From JBCCGG01 sp039029395 (lineage in GTDB: Bacteria; Pseudomonadota; Alphaproteobacteria; Kiloniellales; JAKSDN01), in the NCBI GenBank assembly GCA_039029395.1, contig JBCCGG010000067.1:1-24827 (forward strand): DNA of 24,827 nucleotides, given 5' to 3'. Numbering within the stretch: position 1 is the first letter of the stretch; every line of letters begins with the position of its first letter. Shown in pieces: positions 6,187 to 13,762 of this stretch. Position numbers and translations under genes: made by a program. The notes under the pieces were generated by a model. The model was not told where the DNA came from and searched no databases. It saw nothing but the letters and a program-made list of their open reading frames with translations.

Positions 6187-7272
6187 TTGTTGGCTGCCTT
6201 GACAGATTCTCAAACCTCGAGCCTCGGGACGGTAAAGCAAGAGAAGCGGCGCCTGGTCCGTGCACTCTCCGGTGATTGCCTGACGCCGCCGCCGGTCTGG
6301 CTGATGCGCCAAGCCGGGCGCTATCTGCCTGAGTATCAGAAGCTGCGCGCCCAAGCCGCCAATTTTCTCGATTTCTGCTTCACACCCGACCTCGCCCTCG
6401 AGGCAACGCTGCAGCCGATCCGTCGCTATGGGCTCGATGCCGCGATCCTCTTTTCGGACATTATGGTGGTGCCCTATGGCCTGGGTCAGAAGGTCTGGTT
6501 CGCCGAGGGTGAGGGTCCGCGCTTGAGTGCTTTGGAGAGCGAACGGGACCTTGCCGGCTTGACGTTGGAAAGCCTGCCAGCGGCACTCGCGCCGGTCTAC
6601 CAAGTGCTGCCGCAGATTCGCGCCGCCTTGCCGGACGAGGTCGCGTTGATCGGTTTCGCCGGGGCACCTTGGACCTTGGCCTGCTACATGATTGAAGGCG
6701 GCGCCTCGAAGGATTTCTCGAAGGCAAAGCGCTGGGCCTTCGATGCACCGGAGTCTTTCGGCAAGCTGAGCGACCTTCTGGTCGAGGCAACCGTACGCCA
6801 CCTTTCCGCACAGATCGAAGCCGGCGCCGAGGTGGTACAGGTTTTCGACTCCTGGGCCGGCGTGCTGCCCGCCGAGGAACTGCGCCGCTGGAGCCTCGAG
6901 CCCCTTCGGGAGATCACTCGCCGGCTCAAGGCGGCTCACCCGGAGGTGCCGGTGATCCTCTTTCCCCGGGCTGCCGGCCTGGGCTATCAGGCCTTTGCTG
7001 AAGAGAGTGGCGCTGATGGCCTCTCCCTCGACTCCATGGTTCCGCTCGACTGGGCGCGCCAAAGCTTGCAGCCACACATCGTCGTGCAGGGCAATCTGGA
7101 TCCGGCGCTGCTGCTGGCCCGGGAACAGGTGCTCGAGGCGCGGGTAAGGAAAATTCTCGACACGCTGGGCCGTGGGCCCTTCGTGTTTAACCTGGGCCAC
7201 GGCGTGGTCCCGGCGACTGCACCGGACAAGGTTGCCTGCCTAATCGAGACTGTGCGGTCCTGGACGCCATGA
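6187..7272 (+). CDS. hemE: Uroporphyrinogen decarboxylase
   Basis: About 357-361 residues. It decarboxylates the four acetate side chains of uroporphyrinogen III to give coproporphyrinogen III. The signature MRQAGRYLPEY is near the N-terminus, followed by FSDIMVVPYGLGQ with the catalytic aspartate, GFAGAPWTLACYMIEG, and a C-terminal GHGV loop. There is no ATG start. Three in-frame TTG codons (6187, 6190, 6199) follow an AAGGA at 6182-6186 with spacings of 0, 3 and 12 nt, so the start is uncertain by 12 nt; I give the longest form. The last codons overlap hemH (ATGA). First gene of the heme operon and right flank of the candidate origin. Confidence 0.95.
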   Translation: MLAALTDSQTSSLGTVKQEKRRLVRALSGDCLTPPPVWLMRQAGRYLPEYQKLRAQAANFLDFCFTPDLALEATLQPIRRYGLDAAILFSDIMVVPYGLGQKVWFAEGEGPRLSALESERDLAGLTLESLPAALAPVYQVLPQIRAALPDEVALIGFAGAPWTLACYMIEGGASKDFSKAKRWAFDAPESFGKLSDLLVEATVRHLSAQIEAGAEVVQVFDSWAGVLPAEELRRWSLEPLREITRRLKAAHPEVPVILFPRAAGLGYQAFAEESGADGLSLDSMVPLDWARQSLQPHIVVQGNLDPALLLAREQVLEARVRKILDTLGRGPFVFNLGHGVVPATAPDKVACLIETVRSWTP

Positions 7273-8315
7273 CCGGAGGCAAGCGGCTCGCGGTCGTGCT
7301 GTTTAATCTGGGCGGCCCGGACCGGCCCGAGGCGGTTCAGCCGTTTCTCTTCAATCTATTCAACGACCCGGCCATCATTGGCGCGCCGGGGCCTATCCGT
7401 TGGGCCTTGGCGCGCTTTATCTCGAGCCGCCGGGCACCGGTCGCCCGGGAGATCTACGCCCATCTGGGCGGCGGATCGCCGCTCTTGCCGAATACCCAAG
7501 CGCAGGCCGACCCCTTGGCCGACGGCTTGGCCGATCTGAGCGAAGTCCAGGTCTTCATCGCGATGCGCTACTGGCACCCCTTAACCGAAGAGACCGTGCG
7601 TGCGGTTAAGGAATACGGGCCCGACCAGGTGGTCCTTCTGCCGCTCTATCCCCAGTACTCGACAACCACCAGCGGGTCCTCGATCAAGGCCTGGAACAAG
7701 GCTGCCCGACAGGCCGGACTGGACGCGCCGACCCATACACTCTGCTGCTATCCGCGTCTGCCTGGCTTCACCGAGGCAGCCGCGGCCTTGATCGGGCCGC
7801 GGCTCGATCAAGCGGCTGAACAGGGCGTGCCTCGACTGCTGTTCTCAGCGCACGGCCTGCCGAAGAAGGTGATCGAGCGGGGCGATCCCTATCAGTGGCA
7901 AGTCGAGCAAACCGCTGACGCGATTGTGGCCGGGCTGAGCCGCCCAGGATTGGATTGGCGGGTTTGCTACCAAAGCCGTGTTGGGCCACTGGAGTGGATT
8001 GGCCCGGCGACGGACGAGGAGATCCAGCGTGCCGGCCGGGACCAGGTGCCGCTGGTGCTCTTTCCGGTTGCCTTCGTCTCAGAGCACTCCGAGACCCTGG
8101 TCGAGCTCGATATCGAGTATCGCAAGCTGGCCGAGGAAAGCGGCGTGCCGGCCTATCTGCGGGTGCCGACGGTGGACGCGGCCGAAGCGTTCATCGCGGG
8201 TCTCGCCGGGCTCGTGCGCGAGGCGGCGAGCGGGCCGGAGCCGCTCCGTTCGGGCGAAAAGGGCAGGATCTGTCCGGCCGACCGAAGGTGTTGCGCACTG
8301 GCGGGCGGGAGCTGA
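7269..8315 (+). CDS. hemH: Ferrochelatase
   Basis: 348 residues. It inserts Fe(II) into protoporphyrin IX to make protoheme. The N-terminus VVLFNLGGPDRPE, the active-site histidine H195 in FSAHGLPK, the YQSRVGP segment, and H273/E275 in SEHSETLVELD are all typical. The ATG overlaps the hemE stop by 4 nt. The C-terminal tail holds C335, C341 and C342 within an Arg-rich end. Some bacterial ferrochelatases, including that of Caulobacter, carry a [2Fe-2S] cluster bound partly by C-terminal cysteines. The spacing here differs from the animal pattern, so a cluster is possible but unproven. Confidence 0.96.
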   Translation: MTGGKRLAVVLFNLGGPDRPEAVQPFLFNLFNDPAIIGAPGPIRWALARFISSRRAPVAREIYAHLGGGSPLLPNTQAQADPLADGLADLSEVQVFIAMRYWHPLTEETVRAVKEYGPDQVVLLPLYPQYSTTTSGSSIKAWNKAARQAGLDAPTHTLCCYPRLPGFTEAAAALIGPRLDQAAEQGVPRLLFSAHGLPKKVIERGDPYQWQVEQTADAIVAGLSRPGLDWRVCYQSRVGPLEWIGPATDEEIQRAGRDQVPLVLFPVAFVSEHSETLVELDIEYRKLAEESGVPAYLRVPTVDAAEAFIAGLAGLVREAASGPEPLRSGEKGRICPADRRCCALAGGS

Positions 8316-8318
8316 TTT

Positions 8319-8762
8319 ATGGCGGGATTCCTCGGCGAAGGCTATCTGTGGGTCAAGGCCCTGCACATCATCTCATTGATCTCCTGGATGGCCGGCATGC
8401 TGTATCTACCGCGGCTCTACGTCTATCACTGCGATGCCGAGCGCGGCTCGGTCCAATCCGAGACCTTCAAGGTGATGGAACGCCGCCTGATGCGCGCGAT
8501 CATCAACCCGGCGATGATCGCGACTTGGGTGTTCGGCCTGCTGCTTGCCTTCGACCAGAACCTCTGGGGCGAGCCCTGGTTCCACGCTAAACTCGCTCTG
8601 GTGCTGGTCATGTCCGCGGTGCACGGCGCTTTTTCCCGCTGGCGGCGCCAGTTCGCCAATGACCGCAACCAGCACGCCGCGCGATTCTACCGGATCATGA
8701 ACGAGGTGCCGACCCTCCTGATGATCGCGATCGTCATCCTGGTCGTGGTTAAGCCGTTTTAG
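8319..8762 (+). CDS. hemJ: Protoporphyrinogen IX oxidase HemJ
   Basis: 147 residues with four hydrophobic segments, so an inner-membrane protein. HemJ (formerly UPF0093) oxidises protoporphyrinogen IX to protoporphyrin IX, the step before HemH, and is the usual form where HemG and HemY are missing. Conserved features are the N-terminal ALHIISLISWMAGMLYLPRL with H16, the YVYHCDA loop and FHAKLALVL. GGGAG lies 7 nt before the ATG, inside the hemH stop region; the gap to hemH is 3 nt. The hemE-hemH-hemJ cluster misses only the coproporphyrinogen oxidase between UroD and PPO. Confidence 0.93.
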   Translation: MAGFLGEGYLWVKALHIISLISWMAGMLYLPRLYVYHCDAERGSVQSETFKVMERRLMRAIINPAMIATWVFGLLLAFDQNLWGEPWFHAKLALVLVMSAVHGAFSRWRRQFANDRNQHAARFYRIMNEVPTLLMIAIVILVVVKPF

Positions 8763-8781
8763 GCCTCTTATCACAGACTGC

Positions 8782-8810
8782 TTGACAGCCATCCCGCTAT
8801 GGGATAACGA
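8782..8810 (+). promoter_or_regulatory. Sigma-70-type promoter for rho
   Basis: A perfect -35 TTGACA (8782-8787), a 17-bp spacer and -10 TAACGA (8805-8810). It begins 20 nt after the hemJ stop and gives a leader of about 200 nt, so rho can be transcribed apart from the heme operon. Confidence 0.65.
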
Positions 8811-9018
8811 AAATTTCAGAAACATATGGTCTTGCTGTTGCGGATCGCCATTCCTACCTAAAGTACCAGACCACCCGAGTCCTACCCCCTTCCCTAGTGC
8901 GTCCGTCCTGGTAATCCGCGGCCGAGGATCCCGATCCCGCTCAGGCTACGCGGCCATACCGACCCTCCCACCAGTCTAGGTCACCGACGGACGGCGCCCG
9001 ATACAAGCGTCCAGGCCC
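8811..9018 (+). promoter_or_regulatory. Long C-rich 5' leader of rho, possible Rho-dependent attenuator
   Basis: About 208 nt of apparent leader. At 8848-8900 I count 24 C and 6 G in 53 nt, a C-over-G bubble of the kind Rho loads on (rut). A second C-rich run lies around 8955-8975. Autogenous control of rho by attenuation in the leader is known in E. coli, and rho autoregulation has been reported in Caulobacter. The function here is inferred. Confidence 0.45.
8826..8861 (+). CDS. Possible 11-residue leader ORF before rho
   Basis: ATG at 8826 opens an ORF encoding MVLLLRIAIPT and ending at TAA, about 10 nt after the expected transcription start and running into the C-rich bubble. No convincing ribosome binding site precedes it. 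The E. coli rho leader also encodes a short peptide. This could be chance. Confidence 0.2.
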   Translation: MVLLLRIAIPT

Positions 9019-10275
9019 ATGAACCTTCAAGAACTAAAGACCAAGAGTCCCGCAGACCTTCTGGCCTATGCCGAGGAGCTGGAGATCGAGAACGCCAGCA
9101 CCCTGCGCAAGCAGGACATGATGTTCGCGATCCTCAAGCAGCTTGCCGAGAACGACGTCGCGATCTACGGCGCCGGTGTGCTGGAAGTACTGCAGGACGG
9201 CTTCGGCTTCCTGCGCTCGCCCGAGGCGAACTACTTGCCCGGGCCCGACGACATCTACGTCAGCCCGAGCCAGGTGCGCCGCTTCGGCCTTCGCACCGGC
9301 GACACGGTGGCCGGCGAAATCCGCTCGCCCAAGGACGGCGAGCGCTATTTCGCCCTGCTCAAGGTCAACGAGATCAACTTCGATCCACCGGAAAAGGCGC
9401 GCCACAGGATCAATTTCGACAACCTGACGCCGCTCTATCCGGACGAGAAACTGACCCTCGAGATCGATGACCCGACAAAGAAGGACTACACCGCGCGGGT
9501 GATCGACCTGACTGCCCCGCTCGGCAAGGGCCAGCGCGCGCTGATCGTGGCGCCCCCGCGCACGGGCAAGACCATGATTCTCCAGAATCTGGCCCATTCG
9601 ATCGCCGCCAACCACCCGGAGGTCTACCTCCTGGTGCTCCTGATCGACGAGCGGCCCGAGGAAGTCACCGACATGGACCGCTCGGTCAAGGGCGAGGTGG
9701 TCTCCTCGACCTTCGACGAGCCGGCGACCCGCCACGTCCAGGTCGCCGAGATGGTGATCGAAAAAGCCAAGCGCCTGGTCGAGCACAAGAAGGACGTGGT
9801 CATCCTGCTGGACTCCATCACCCGCCTGGCGCGCGCCTACAACACCGTGGTGCCGTCGTCCGGCAAGGTTCTGACCGGCGGCGTCGACGCCAACGCCCTG
9901 CAGCGGCCCAAGCGCTTCTTCGGCGCGGCGCGCAATATCGAGGAGGGCGGAAGCCTGACCATCATCTCGACCGCGCTGATCGACACCGGCAGCCGCATGG
10001 ACGAGGTGATCTTCGAGGAGTTCAAGGGCACCGGCAATTCGGAAATCGTGCTCGACCGCAAGCTGGCCGACAAGCGCACCTGGCCGGCCATGGACATCGG
10101 CAAGTCCGGCACCCGCAAGGAGGAGCTACTGGTCGACAAGGCGACGCTCTCCAAGATGTGGGTCCTGCGCCGCATCCTGATGCCCATGGGAGTCACCGAC
10201 TCGGTCGAGTTCTTGGTCGACAAGCTCAAGCACTCCAAGAACAACGCCGACTTCTTCGATGCGATGAACCAGTAG
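9019..10275 (+). CDS. rho: Transcription termination factor Rho
   Basis: 418 residues, usual length. Hexameric RNA-dependent ATPase/translocase that ends transcription at C-rich unstructured RNA. The N-terminal helical part MNLQELKTKSPADLL leads into the RNA-binding cold-shock-like domain with GFGFLRSPEANYLPGPDDIYVS (62-82, primary site). The ATPase core has Walker A APPRTGKT (178-185), E211 in DERPEEVTDMD, Walker B VVILLDS ending at D265, and the Q-loop LTGGVDANAL (286-295). No inserted or acidic extra domain is seen. Only a weak AGG precedes the ATG. The gene is set apart from hemJ by 256 bp holding its own promoter. Confidence 0.98.
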   Translation: MNLQELKTKSPADLLAYAEELEIENASTLRKQDMMFAILKQLAENDVAIYGAGVLEVLQDGFGFLRSPEANYLPGPDDIYVSPSQVRRFGLRTGDTVAGEIRSPKDGERYFALLKVNEINFDPPEKARHRINFDNLTPLYPDEKLTLEIDDPTKKDYTARVIDLTAPLGKGQRALIVAPPRTGKTMILQNLAHSIAANHPEVYLLVLLIDERPEEVTDMDRSVKGEVVSSTFDEPATRHVQVAEMVIEKAKRLVEHKKDVVILLDSITRLARAYNTVVPSSGKVLTGGVDANALQRPKRFFGAARNIEEGGSLTIISTALIDTGSRMDEVIFEEFKGTGNSEIVLDRKLADKRTWPAMDIGKSGTRKEELLVDKATLSKMWVLRRILMPMGVTDSVEFLVDKLKHSKNNADFFDAMNQ

Positions 10276-10427
10276 GCCCGGCCCGGCGCCTCAAAAAAAT
10301 CTGCTAGAGCCGGGAATAAATTCGACAGCTCCAGTGTTGTCCTCGCAATCGGGGGGCCCGGAGGCGCGAAATGTCGCCTCCAGACCGTCCGGCAGGGAGA
10401 GGACTCGAACCTGGAGGTCGGATAATC

Positions 10428-11654
10428 ATGACGCGAAAATCGTTTCTTTTGGCAACATCCCTGCTCGCGGCAGCGATGGCTCTGCCGGCGGTTGCTTCCG
10501 CCGAGTCCATCCCTTCGGTCGTTGTGACCCTGGAAAACGTCCAGCCGTCACGCGGCACTTTCCTGACGCCGATCTGGATCGGCATACACGACGGCACCTT
10601 CGATTCCTACGATGGCGGCAGCCCGGCCAGCGTGCCACTGGGCGGCAACGAGATCGAGAGCCTGGCCGAGGATGGCAACAACGGCCCGATCACCGAAACC
10701 TTCGACACGCTGACCGCGGGCGCGCCCCAGGCCTCCGGCGTTGCGGGGCCAGGCGGGCCGCTTGCCCCGGGCGACCGGGCCAGCGTTACCCTGAACGTGG
10801 ACCCGGCGATCGACCGCTACTTCAGCTATGCCTCGATGATCATCCCGTCGAACGACTTCTTCATCGCCAACGGCAATCCGCTGGCCCACGAGCTGTTCGA
10901 CGCCAACGGCACCTTCGTGGGGGAGAGCTTCATCGTTTCGGGCGACGAGACCAACGATGCCGGCACCGAGGTCAACAACGAGATCGCCAGCGACGTCGCC
11001 TTTCTCAATCAGGCCGCGCCCAACACCGGGCCGGACGAGGGCGCGCCGGTGGTGACCCCGGCGCCGGGCTTCGCCGCGCCGGGTACGCTTGCCTACCCCA
11101 ACGGCGTGCTCAACCACCCGGTCTTTGGGAACGGCGACTTCAACGACGCGGATGACCGCGTGCTGAAGGTCTCCTTTCGCTTCGTCGACCTGGGCGGCGA
11201 CAACGTTCGCTTCAGATCGGCGCTCTCGCCTGACCAGGAGGTCCAGCCCGATCCGGTCGACTCCGAGGGTAGGGGCAACGCCCGAACGACCGCCCGCAAT
11301 GGCGAGGAAGTTCGGGTTCGGATCAGCTTCAACCGCCTGAGCGGCCCCTTGACGATGGCCCACCTGCACTTGGGCGCGGCCGGCACCAACGGCCCGGTCG
11401 TGGTCGATATGGGCAGCGCCATTCGAAACCGCTCGGTCAACTTCACGGTGACCGCCGGCGATCTGACCGGCCCCTTGGCGGGCCAGGACCTGGTGGCCCT
11501 GCTCAATGAGCTGGCGGCCGGCAACATCTACGTCAACCTGCACACCGCTGAGTTTCCCGCTGGCGAACTACGTGGCCAGCTGGAGCTCGTACAGAGACGT
11601 AACGGCCAGAACGACAACGATGACGATGATGACGACGAAGACGACGACGATTGA
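10428..11654 (+). CDS. Exported Spondin_N and CHRD domain protein with poly-Asp tail
   Basis: 408 residues. The ATG at 10428 has GGAGG 10 nt upstream and starts a Sec signal peptide (MTRKSF, hydrophobic core, cleavage after VASA); a longer frame from 10371 adds 19 unsupported residues. Residues 25-265 resemble a bacterial Spondin_N domain (VTLENVQPSRGTFLTPIWIGIHDG, then FSYASMIIPSNDFFIAN). Residues 270-385 resemble a CHRD domain (FRSALSPDQEV, MAHLHLGAAG, NIYVNLHTAEFPAGELRGQL). The last 14 residues are almost all Asp. It is probably periplasmic or secreted; the tail may bind Ca2+. Role unknown. A strong terminator follows at once. Confidence 0.85.
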   Translation: MTRKSFLLATSLLAAAMALPAVASAESIPSVVVTLENVQPSRGTFLTPIWIGIHDGTFDSYDGGSPASVPLGGNEIESLAEDGNNGPITETFDTLTAGAPQASGVAGPGGPLAPGDRASVTLNVDPAIDRYFSYASMIIPSNDFFIANGNPLAHELFDANGTFVGESFIVSGDETNDAGTEVNNEIASDVAFLNQAAPNTGPDEGAPVVTPAPGFAAPGTLAYPNGVLNHPVFGNGDFNDADDRVLKVSFRFVDLGGDNVRFRSALSPDQEVQPDPVDSEGRGNARTTARNGEEVRVRISFNRLSGPLTMAHLHLGAAGTNGPVVVDMGSAIRNRSVNFTVTAGDLTGPLAGQDLVALLNELAAGNIYVNLHTAEFPAGELRGQLELVQRRNGQNDNDDDDDDEDDDD

Positions 11655-11667
11655 CCGTAGTCATTCG

Positions 11668-11701
11668 AAGGCGGTCCCGGTGAAAATCGGGGCCGCCTTT
11701 T
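11668..11701 (+). terminator. Intrinsic terminator after the spondin/CHRD gene
   Basis: A 12-bp stem (11668-11679 with 11688-11699, one G-U pair) with an 8-nt loop and a short T-tract ending at 11701. It starts 13 nt after the stop codon. The convergent oligopeptidase gene ends at 11708, so the same hairpin would also lie just past its stop, though without a good T-tract in that direction. Confidence 0.8.
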
Positions 11702-11707
11702 GGCGTT

Positions 11708-13762
11708 TCAGCGGCCGAACACCTTGAGCAGAAAAGCGTAGACCAAGGCGACCTCTTCCAGCTTATCGAAGCGGCCCGATGCGCCGCCGTGGCCGGCCGA
11801 CATGTTGGTCTTGAGCAACAGCAGGTTCTGGTCAGTCTTGAGGCGACGCAGCCGGGCGACCCACTTGGCCGGCTCCCAATAGGTCACCCGGGGGTCGCTA
11901 ATGCCGGCGGTCGCCAGGATGTGCGGATAGTCTTGGGTCGAGATGTTGTCGTAGGGCGAATAGGCCGCAATTCGGGCGCGCGCTTCGGGGTCCTCTAGAG
12001 GATTGCCCCATTCCGGCCACTCCGGCGGGGTCAGCGGCAGCTCGCCATCGGACATGGTGTTGAGCACGTCGACAAAGGGCACCTCGGCGACGATTGCCTT
12101 GAAAAGGTCGGGCCGCAGGTTGGCGACCACGCCCATCAGCATGCCGCCGGCGCTTCCACCGTGGGCGGCGATCCAACCTTTCTTGGCAAACCCAGCCGCG
12201 ATCAGGGCCTCTCCGGCGGCGATGAAGTCGGTGAAGGAGTTCATCTTGGCCGGTCCGCGGCCGTCCAGGTACCAGCCGTAGCCCTGATCGGTGCCGCCGC
12301 GAATATGGGCGATGGCATAGATGAAGCCCCGGTTTACCAGGCTGAGGCGGTTGGTCGAGAAGGATGCCGGCATGGCCATGCCGTAGGCGCCGTAACCGTA
12401 AAGCAGCAGGGGCGCCGTGCCGTCGATCTGGAGATCCTTGCGATGCAGCAGGGTGACCGGCACCTGGGCGCCGTCCTGGGCCGGGGCCATGATGCGCCGG
12501 GTCACGTAAGCCGCCGGATCGTGGCCGCTCGGCACCTCCTGCTCCTTGCGCAGGGTCCGCGTGCGCGCGCCCATGTCGTAGTCGTAGACCCGGCGCGGCG
12601 TGGTCATGGAGCTGTAGACAAAGCGCAAGATCGCGGTGTCGAACTCGTAGCCCGGGTCGATGGTAAGGTCGTAGGCCTCCTCCTCGAAGGCGATCTCATG
12701 CTCTTCGCCGTCGGCCAGGCGGCGCACCACGATGCGCGGCAGCCCGGCGACCCGTTCCAGGCGCACCATGTAGTCCTGGAACAGCAGAAGATGAAGCAGA
12801 TAGCGGCCCGGCCGATGGTCCAGCAGGTCGCGCCAGCTCTCCCGGCCCGGGTTCTCCACAGGCGCTTGGGCGATCTTGAAGTCGAGCGCGCCGTCGGCAT
12901 TGCTGCGGATGTACAAGGTCTCGCCGTGGTGGCTGACGTCATACTCGACGCCAGGCTCCCGTGGTGCCACGAGTCGGGCCGGCTGGTCCGGCCGATCGGC
13001 GTCGATCAGGCGCAACTCTGAGGTCGTGTGGTCGTTCGCCTGGACGATGACGAAGCGCCGGCTCTCGCTGCTGTCGAGTCCCAGGAAGAAGCCCGGGTCG
13101 GCCTCCTGGTAAACCACCGGGTCGTGGTCCGGATCGGTACGCAGTCGGTGATGCAGCACCTTGTAGGGCCGATGATTGTCGTCGAGCACTGTGTAGAAGA
13201 AGCTTTGGCTGTCGTTGGCCCAGGCCAGGCTGCCGTGGGCCCGCTCGATCTGCTCTTCCAGCAGCGCGCCGCTCGCCAAGTCCTTGACCCGAAGGCTGTA
13301 ATACTCCGAGCCCGTGGTATCGACCGCGGTGGCCAGGTAGCGATGGTCCGGACTGTGGCTGCAGGCGGCGATGTCGAAGAAAGGATGGCCTTGGCTTTCC
13401 GCATCGCCGTTGAACAGCACCTCTTCTTCGCCCGCCTCGCCGGTTGCCTTGCGGCAGAAGATCGGATGCTGGCCACCGGTCTCGAAACGCAGGTAGTAGG
13501 CATAGGCGCCGTCGGGCTTCGGCACGCTGGCGTCGTCCGGCTTGATCCGCGCCTTCAGCTCCTCGAAGATTTCCTCCTTGAGCGCGTCCTGCGGTGCCAT
13601 GGCCGCCTTTGTGTAGGCGTTTTCGGCTTCCAGATAGGCACGGATCTCCGGGTCCAGCAGGTCGGGCTCGCGCAGCACCGCCTGCCAGTTGTTGTCGCGC
13701 AGCCAGCCATAGGGATCGGCCGTGGCCTCGTCGCGCTTGGCGACCGGCGGTTTGGCGTTCAG
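11708..13762 (-). CDS. ptrB: Oligopeptidase B (S9A prolyl oligopeptidase family), atypical start
   Basis: Serine peptidase cleaving short peptides after basic residues; cytosolic in the family. The C-terminal alpha/beta-hydrolase domain has the nucleophile in HGGSAGGMLMG, the LLYGYGAYG segment and the catalytic histidine in SAGHGG; the N-terminal half is the beta-propeller gate. The first usual start is GTG at 13678 (656 residues), but family similarity (PPVAKRDEATADPYGWLRDNNW) continues upstream in the same frame to a CTG at 13762, whose TGA is the stop of the upstream quinone reductase. That form has 684 residues, near the family's usual length. No ATG, GTG or TTG lies in between. I therefore give the CTG as the likely start, with moderate confidence. 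Confidence 0.85.
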   Translation of the reverse strand: MNAKPPVAKRDEATADPYGWLRDNNWQAVLREPDLLDPEIRAYLEAENAYTKAAMAPQDALKEEIFEELKARIKPDDASVPKPDGAYAYYLRFETGGQHPIFCRKATGEAGEEEVLFNGDAESQGHPFFDIAACSHSPDHRYLATAVDTTGSEYYSLRVKDLASGALLEEQIERAHGSLAWANDSQSFFYTVLDDNHRPYKVLHHRLRTDPDHDPVVYQEADPGFFLGLDSSESRRFVIVQANDHTTSELRLIDADRPDQPARLVAPREPGVEYDVSHHGETLYIRSNADGALDFKIAQAPVENPGRESWRDLLDHRPGRYLLHLLLFQDYMVRLERVAGLPRIVVRRLADGEEHEIAFEEEAYDLTIDPGYEFDTAILRFVYSSMTTPRRVYDYDMGARTRTLRKEQEVPSGHDPAAYVTRRIMAPAQDGAQVPVTLLHRKDLQIDGTAPLLLYGYGAYGMAMPASFSTNRLSLVNRGFIYAIAHIRGGTDQGYGWYLDGRGPAKMNSFTDFIAAGEALIAAGFAKKGWIAAHGGSAGGMLMGVVANLRPDLFKAIVAEVPFVDVLNTMSDGELPLTPPEWPEWGNPLEDPEARARIAAYSPYDNISTQDYPHILATAGISDPRVTYWEPAKWVARLRRLKTDQNLLLLKTNMSAGHGGASGRFDKLEEVALVYAFLLKVFGR

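Noticed and set aside
6175..7200. 341-residue minus-strand frame over hemE
   Set aside because: Antisense shadow of a certain hemE gene and ends inside the candidate origin region.
8782..8979. 65-residue frame in the rho leader
   Set aside because: Its TTG start is the -35 element of the rho promoter, so it would not be in the transcript.
10282..10314. CCCGGC...GCCGGG inverted repeat after rho as a terminator
   Set aside because: Loop of about 21 nt and no T-tract follows; the A-run lies in the loop.
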